Shown here: positions 23,201 to 30,957 of the stretch, one piece after another
Layout: the number at the start of each line of letters is the position of its first letter
Numbering within the stretch: position 1 is the stretch's first letter
NCBI GenBank assembly: GCA_022702705.1
Contig: CM040433.1
Span: 22,908,167-22,972,166 of the forward strand
Source of the DNA: Papilionanthe hookeriana x Papilionanthe teres
Taxonomy: Eukaryota; Streptophyta; Magnoliopsida; Asparagales; Orchidaceae
Direction: 5' to 3'
Length of the DNA stretch: 64,000 nucleotides
Position numbers and translations under genes: made by a program
Notes under the pieces: model-generated
Told to the model about the DNA's origin: nothing
The model's input: the letters and a program-made list of their open reading frames with translations, nothing else
Databases searched by the model: none

Positions 23201-26200
23201 GAGTCCAAAGAAAATAAATTTGCATTTCTTTAAAATTAAAAATTTATTTTTTATTTATTTTTCCCTTACAAATATTTAAAATTTATAAAAATTACATTAA
23301 AATTAAAAAAAATAATGAAAATTTTTTTGATGTCTCCTCTGAATTTTAGTAACTCCCTGTAATTTTTCTAAGGATAGAGAAAAGGTCTAAGTCGTTAAAT
23401 TAATTGTCATTGAAAATTTACATTTAAGGATTTAATAAATTACAAAAAATAAACAAATATCAGAAAAATTAATTTTCTCCTTTGATGTGTTAATGGACTC
23501 ATGAGTAAGATATCAATGGGGTCTCATGACCCTTTGAGCTAAAATACAAGAGTTATAGGGTTAAGACCCTTAGGGTCAAACCTGTAATTTTGGACATTTA
23601 CGTTATAACTTTAATTTTTATGATCAACTAGAGGAAAAAGTATTGAAAATGTGATGACAACTCTCTGAAACAATTGAAACATGAAAGATAAATAGGATAA
23701 AAGTATAATTATTTGAATTGTTGTGAATTGTAAGAAATCAGAATTTGGATCATTCAAAAGTAAGAGGAGTGAATTGAAAAACTAATTAATCACTGGTTTG
23801 GACCCATTAGCCAATGGTTAAACAAAGTTCAATTCTTTTGATAAAAATTAAGCACGCCATACAAAACTTTTCAAAACTTACAAGTTTACCCCTAAATCCT
23901 AAGAGCTTGGTAATAGTTTAGGTTCCATCTAAATACACTTAAGGAGTAGTCAAAGAAGAAAATATATGTGAACATGAAAAATCTGAAAACACTACCAGCT
24001 CAAGTCTAACTAAAAGGTGGGAGTGTATGAGTTCCTCAAATACTAGAGACACACCCTTCAGGGGTGTTCACCCTCATAACTCTTAAACTGACCAGTTGTC
24101 TTACTCATGAGCTAATTAAAACATAAAGATTGTACTGAGCATAGTGAAAAAACATGACCCGGTTGAGTAACTCAATGACTTAAAAAAGTCTAAGGAACTT
24201 GAAACGGCCCGGAGTTTCTAAGGTTGTTAAGGGTTGCTCCCGAACACCTTTGCAAAACCTTGGGACATTTTATAGGACACTTGGGGTTGCTACGATTTGT
24301 TCAGGTAAATCATCCTCAAATTCATAGGGACTCACCAAAACTTTTTCTTTATTTAATTAAATCACATCAATGAAAATTCTCATCACCACATAACCTACAG
24401 TGAAACCCAACGCTTCGGGATCTGAACTTGAAAATTACACTAAGATCCTTTGGCAATTGGAGACATTTAAAGTGGCCATATATGGATCATCGGGCTGGTG
24501 TAAGTCGAAGGCCTTGGTGTTAAGAGCGATGATGAGAAAGCATCTACGTATGTGAGGAATGATTCATATCCTAACCCGATGATAGGAGAGTCGTGATTAG
24601 CATTACTGCTCACTAACATTTAGTAAATAGTTACCCCTCACCCTCATCGGTGATTGGCAGTCTTAGCCCGTCTGTGTGATTGATTTATGAAAAGTCCAAG
24701 TTTTCAAAATATAAATAAAATAGTAAAACGTACATTTGAATGAAACACATATTTTGTTTATCAAAATAAACACAAACTCAAATTATTATGCATGACAAAT
24801 TAAAACTCTTTTTTAAAGTGTTACTTTGGGCAAACTCATTTGTCAGTCATATAGACCGGTTTAAAGACTGCCCTCCTATGATTGTCTGGATGGAAGTTTT
24901 TTATCCTATATTCATACATGATGTGAATTGTTGCCTATGGAGTCCTTTTGGGAAGAATTATCAAGGCGACTGGTCCTGATTTTGAGCTCCCTCATGACTA
25001 AATTCTTATACCCAGTCCCGATCTTCTATATGTGCCACATTAATGGTTTTACATGCTTTTGTTTTTTTTCACATTTTGTTCAATTTCTTTAATCTACATG
25101 ATATTTGCATGTAACGCTAACCCTTTTGCAGCAGCGGTAGGAATCTCAGGTACGCACATTTAATTTCTCTTCTTTATTGCATTTTAGTGTGTTTTACTGT
25201 TCTTTTACTTATGCATTTATGTACAAGACCTGCAAAGCCTCTAGGGTAGAGAATAGGACATTAGTTAGAAGGTACACTACGATAGGCCAATGACCAAACA
25301 ATATTACATGTTCACATATAAAATCGTAAACCCGGTGTCGTTACGACAAGGCGTTCGGAACAAGCTTTGTGAGTCGCACGACGAAGCGAGCGGACAAAGG
25401 ACAACTTCAAGCAAGAACCAACAAGAACAAGATCTGTTTTAACTAAACCATTCCTTAATTTTAGACAAACATAAATCATAGGACTTCGAGGTAATTCGTC
25501 TAACACGACATAAACCCCGCACTATCTTTAGGCTTTTACCATGTTGTGAAGCATAAGTCCTAATTCTTTTAGGTTCTAAGATTGTTGTTCGATACAACGT
25601 AAACACTATTATCTTCATAGGCTGTTTGCATGATTGGGTATCACGCAAGTATAAACCCTAAATAATAAAAATCGTAGAAATTAACACTTAAATAACATCT
25701 CTAAAATGTGCAGCTAAATAATAAGATAGGTTGGGAAGTCACCGAGGTTCTCCTCAGGATCTGTAACATCTCCTACTCTTTCCTCATTGAGACTCTTAAA
25801 TAACTGCTCACACTTGATCCTTTCTCACTTGACCTTCCATGACCAGCCATGAAAACCTGAATGTTAAATTCTTGAAAACTAATACCTCTAATTATTATCG
25901 AGAGTTTTTTAAGTGACTCTGGCCATTTAAGATTTAATTAACCATAGAGGTTTACTCTTATAGGGAACATAAAAACCAAGGTAAAATAAATCATATTTAA
26001 TCTTTAAATTAGATAAGGGAATTTATCAGTCACACAAAAAAGTTTTGTATACCAAACAGATGTCATTAATTATTCGGTTTATGTAATCTAGCCCACCGTC
26101 AATTAGTATGTCTATCTCTCGAGATGTTGTATTATTTGTGATATTGCGTTCGATTACTTAAACTATTAAATATATAAGATCTCATTGGTTTCATTTTTTC

Positions 26201-29200
26201 AAAAATTAAAAGCACAATTTTTCAAAATCAAAATTGTAGACATTAAATTAAAACATTTTCAAAAAATGGAGAGCGATGGATTCAAAGAAATTTCTAAAAA
26301 AATTCCAATAATTATGCACACAAACTAGTAATTTAGAAAAAAAAATATACAATAACACCAAGATTTAACCTGGAAAAACTTGAGAATGGGAAAAAATAAT
26401 AGAGCCCCACCACATTAAGAAATTCACAATGATGCAAAAATTTATACAAATTATAAACTCATCTCTACTCTCCTGAAACTTACAATCACTCCTCTCATTT
26501 CTCTTTCGCACAAGAGAACTCACAAATCCAACACTCGTAGCAACGCTTCGCACTATCCGCACGCACCTCCTACAGCGAGGAAACATGAAACTTAAAGTCT
26601 AGATCTACAAAAATTAATTACAGGTGCATAGGCACCACCCGCTGGCGTTGAGTATCTAGAAACTCTGTTCTGGAATGCTAGAAGCAAGCCTTTTGGCCCT
26701 ACTGGCGCTGGTTTCCTCTTGAGAACCTTTGGTTGGGTTCCTATGCACCCCACTGGCGCTAGGGCGCCTACTCTGGCACTGTGTTGCCAGCTGTCAGGTG
26801 CAGGGGCGTCCCTGGGCACTGGTTTGCCTGCTACACTGTTCCTGAGCGCTTCTCACCAATCAGGCTCTACATATGACAGAATGTGCTAGCTCAGTTGTTG
26901 ACAACAGATCGACGTCTGGATAATGTACTTATATATTGGTAACTTTGGTTACATGGTAAGGTGAGAAACAGAATGTGGTGGCTATGAGTAATGTCGAGAC
27001 AAAATATCAAGCTATGGCTAATAGAGTATGTGAGATGTTATGGTTAAAGAAATTCCTGGAGAGCTATAGATCCCAATAAACACGCCAATGAAGTTGTATT
27101 GGGACAATGAAGTTGTCAAAAATATTGCATAAAGTTTAGTGCAAAATGATCGCACAAAAAATGTGAAACTTGATAGACACTTCATAAAAGAGAAGATTGA
27201 TTGTGGAGCTATTTGCATGTCTTTCACCTCGACAATGAAAAAATAACAGATATCTTCAACAAAAGACTTTTCAAGTATAATTTTGAGTTTCTTGTAAGCA
27301 AGTTGGGCATGATAAATGTCTATGCTCTAACTTGAGGGAGGTGTCGGAATTTTAAGAATTTTCCCCATTTTTTGTATCTTCTTTTTTTTTTCAATTTTTA
27401 GTAGTTTCTAATTTTAAGATTAGCAATATTGTTTGTAAAATCTTTTTTTTTCTCCCTAGCATGAGGATTTTATGGTTTTTCTAATGTGATTGACTTCCCT
27501 TGCTAATAACCGAGACACGGAAACTTGAAGAGAAATAATTATTTTTTCCCCTCCCCAAACTACAATTTATATACCTGATTTGCCAAAATAATATTTGTAA
27601 ATGTTTATTGATAGCTAAAACAACTATAAAAACTACATTTACAAATAGAATTATATAGAATTCAAATAATTGACAAATCTGGCCTGTTAAAAAAAAAAGT
27701 TTCTTCTAAGAACCCCTAAGAAATCAACTACTAGGAAAATGAGACTACTAAGGTTATTCAAAGTTTTGGATAATGCATTTAAGAAAAACTAAAAATTCAT
27801 TATACTATTATAGTTGCTAATGCATTTGATCAGATATTTTATAATGAAGCGACAACTAATGACTTGATTTCTTTTCTTTTTTTTTTTTGTTTAGATCCTA
27901 GTTTCCTAATCTAACGCATCATGCACATATTTCACAAATCAGATTATTAATCGTACAGTTAATTCTTTTATTATTGATGAATTTATATTCCTTACTGGTG
28001 GCGGATATCAAGGTTATGAAGTAAAAAATAAAAAAATTGCATCTGAAGATTCATAGAAATTTCTCAAAAAAATCCCAACAATTATGCCCAAATCTTATTG
28101 AAATAATATAAATCAAATAATACGTTGAAGCCAAACCTTTCCAAGCCCAACAAAATTGATATTAGGGACTATAATGGGTTCTCTATTCAGGATTTTGTGA
28201 TTTTTACTTGTAGCTATTGCTGCAAATCTTAGTCTTTCTATTTGGAACTATGTTTTTTTCTTTCTTTTGGTTCTGCAAATTTCTTGTTTAACTTTTTTAT
28301 AATTGCCCTATCATGTTACCCCCTGCAGTATAAAATTACTCATCTGATTACTCTATTTATTTTTGGGGTAGCTTCCTTTGCGACAGATGTATAGGACTAT
28401 AGTAGTCTTTGGTAGAGTTTGATTGTGATGGATTGTAGCAACATTTAGAGGGCATTTCCAGGATTTGTTTTCGTTCTTACAAATCAGTTCTTTGTTGGTT
28501 CCTTTATGAATGGTTTCAGTTAACTTTCTAATTTATACAAAGATTTTAAATAGGAATCTTAGGCAACTAAAGAAGATAGTTTATATTCAATAAAAAAATT
28601 GCTTTGACTGTGCAATATCCTTCTTCCAAAATTTTGGTCTTTGATCAAACATAATATTTCAAAATTTTGAAGTATTAAGCGTCGATCATCTGATGAACGG
28701 ATTAGGAAAGTAGATGTTTTAGATTCGATTTATGTTAAGAAAGGCAGAGGTAGACCTAGGAAGACTTGGGATTATTGTATATAAAATGATATTGATCTAT
28801 TAGAATTGAATGAAAATATAACAATAAATAGGACGAAATGGACAAGAAGGATTCATGTAACCGACCTCACTTAAAGGGATACAGTTTTGTTGTTGATGTT
28901 GTTGTGATCAAATGTAATACTTCAAAATTCTAAGAGAGGCTATATCCTTGTACAAGATTAAGGCTTAATCTTTTATGAAATCTTCTCCTCCTTTCCTTTT
29001 CTCTAGTCTTTGTTGAAATCAAGATTAAATTTTGTCAAATTTGGTACAATCTATTTTCCTTTTTCTTTTTGCATTAAGTACAATTATTTGTGCGGCTTTC
29101 AAACTTTCTTATAAAAAATTTCTAGCAAAAGGCCACAACTTTTTGAATTTGAATTTTGCCATTTAAAGAATTCATCAAAAGTACCGAATGAAAGTTTAAT

Positions 29201-30907
29201 GTTTAATAAGGAATTTTTCTTGATCTTTTTGCTCGATGGACATCCTTGTATAAGGTTGATGGTGTAGAAGCTTCTATGGTATATAATTTTTTATGCAGAT
29301 TTAGCAATGCAGATTAAAATCCAGCCAATCAATGCGGGAAACATACAATTTTTTCTGGGCCATTACAAACTGTTTATTGTCTTAAAATGTTGCAAAAAAA
29401 CTTAACAATGCATCATTATAATACATATATTGTTTGTAGAAAAAAATGCTTTTTCGCCACTCTTTTCATTAAGACATGACCCATCAAATTCCTGACTTGA
29501 AGGATGCAAATCGATTAGCCTTAGACTTAAAAAGCTTGCATATGTACCTTAATGAGAATGTGAGATACTAGAATAAAAACACCAATAATTGGATCATAAG
29601 ATTATTATACTATGGTTTCAGAAAAATATAATTGTTATAAAAAATTAGGTTTCATAAAGGATAATATCAAAAATTCTGGAGGCATTTACTAATTAATGGC
29701 TTAGCAAATTACAAAAAGTTGTAGCATAGCCGTATAGATAAATACATATGGATCTTTAAACAGACTACTGTAAATTCAAGGTACATAATACAGAAGCAAT
29801 ACTTAATCAATAGAAAAAAAAAAGTAAGAGCTCCATGCTGTACATGAAAAAATAAATTGGAGCACCTTACTGAGCAGTGAAGAATATATGCTAATGAGCA
29901 AATCCAGTTTATGACATGTTTTTTATTATTCATTTGTGACACATGAAAATGTAAGAGATGAAAAGAACTTCAGTCACAATGTTAAAAATACTATGAGTGT
30001 TTGAACAAAATTTACCCCTGTGCCTTTGCTAAGATAAAGGCCACCACCCCGCACAAGAAGCCAAAGACCACCATCAGCCCTCCATCCCATATTTTGAATT
30101 CTTCGTGCGATGGCTCTGTTATGTGGCTGCCAATATGGCTGCGAATCTCACAAAGAAACCAACATGATATGAACAACTGAGCACAATGTTATACCTCAAG
30201 AATTCTTACTGAGGAAATGATTGTAGAAAAAGTTGAAGCCATAGCAGTTAATTTGATGGAGCACACTTAATAAATTGACTTTGTTATTTATAGAGCCAAA
30301 GAAATAACTACACCAGAAAATTTCTGATTCTTGAGAGAATATGGGATGAGGTACAGCTTTTGGCAGCAGAAATACCGTAAAATACAATTTACATAGAAAC
30401 TAAGAAGCTTCCATAATGCTAAAATTTCATTAATCTGACCATATCATAAACAATATATCATAGAATGACTGGTTGACCATGTGGAAATTCCAAAAGCATG
30501 AATTCAAAGAGCATCTCCAAATGGATTATTATTGGTGGAGAGCATATTAAACAATATGTAAGCATGTGAAAGATAACCTGCCCAGGTTCCCAAGTCAAAT
30601 AAAAGTTTCCACGGCTTGAGACAGCTACATATCGACCATCAGGAGAGCGGTTCACTGTGTTAAATGTCCCTGTATAGTAGCTAGCACCACTAATCCCACT
30701 GGAAACTGTTCTGCATGATATATAATGATAATTTAGTTACACAAAATATAAAAATCTTTAATTATGATAATGAAAATGAATGTCATGCCACTTTTATAGA
30801 TGAAAATTTTACAAAAATGGTCATTTCATATACAGAAACAAGTCCTTTCTGCATCCCTCCAATTGAATTGATCCTCCACGAAACCCACTAAAAAAATGCA
30901 TAAAACA

Positions 30908-30957
<50 letters not shown>
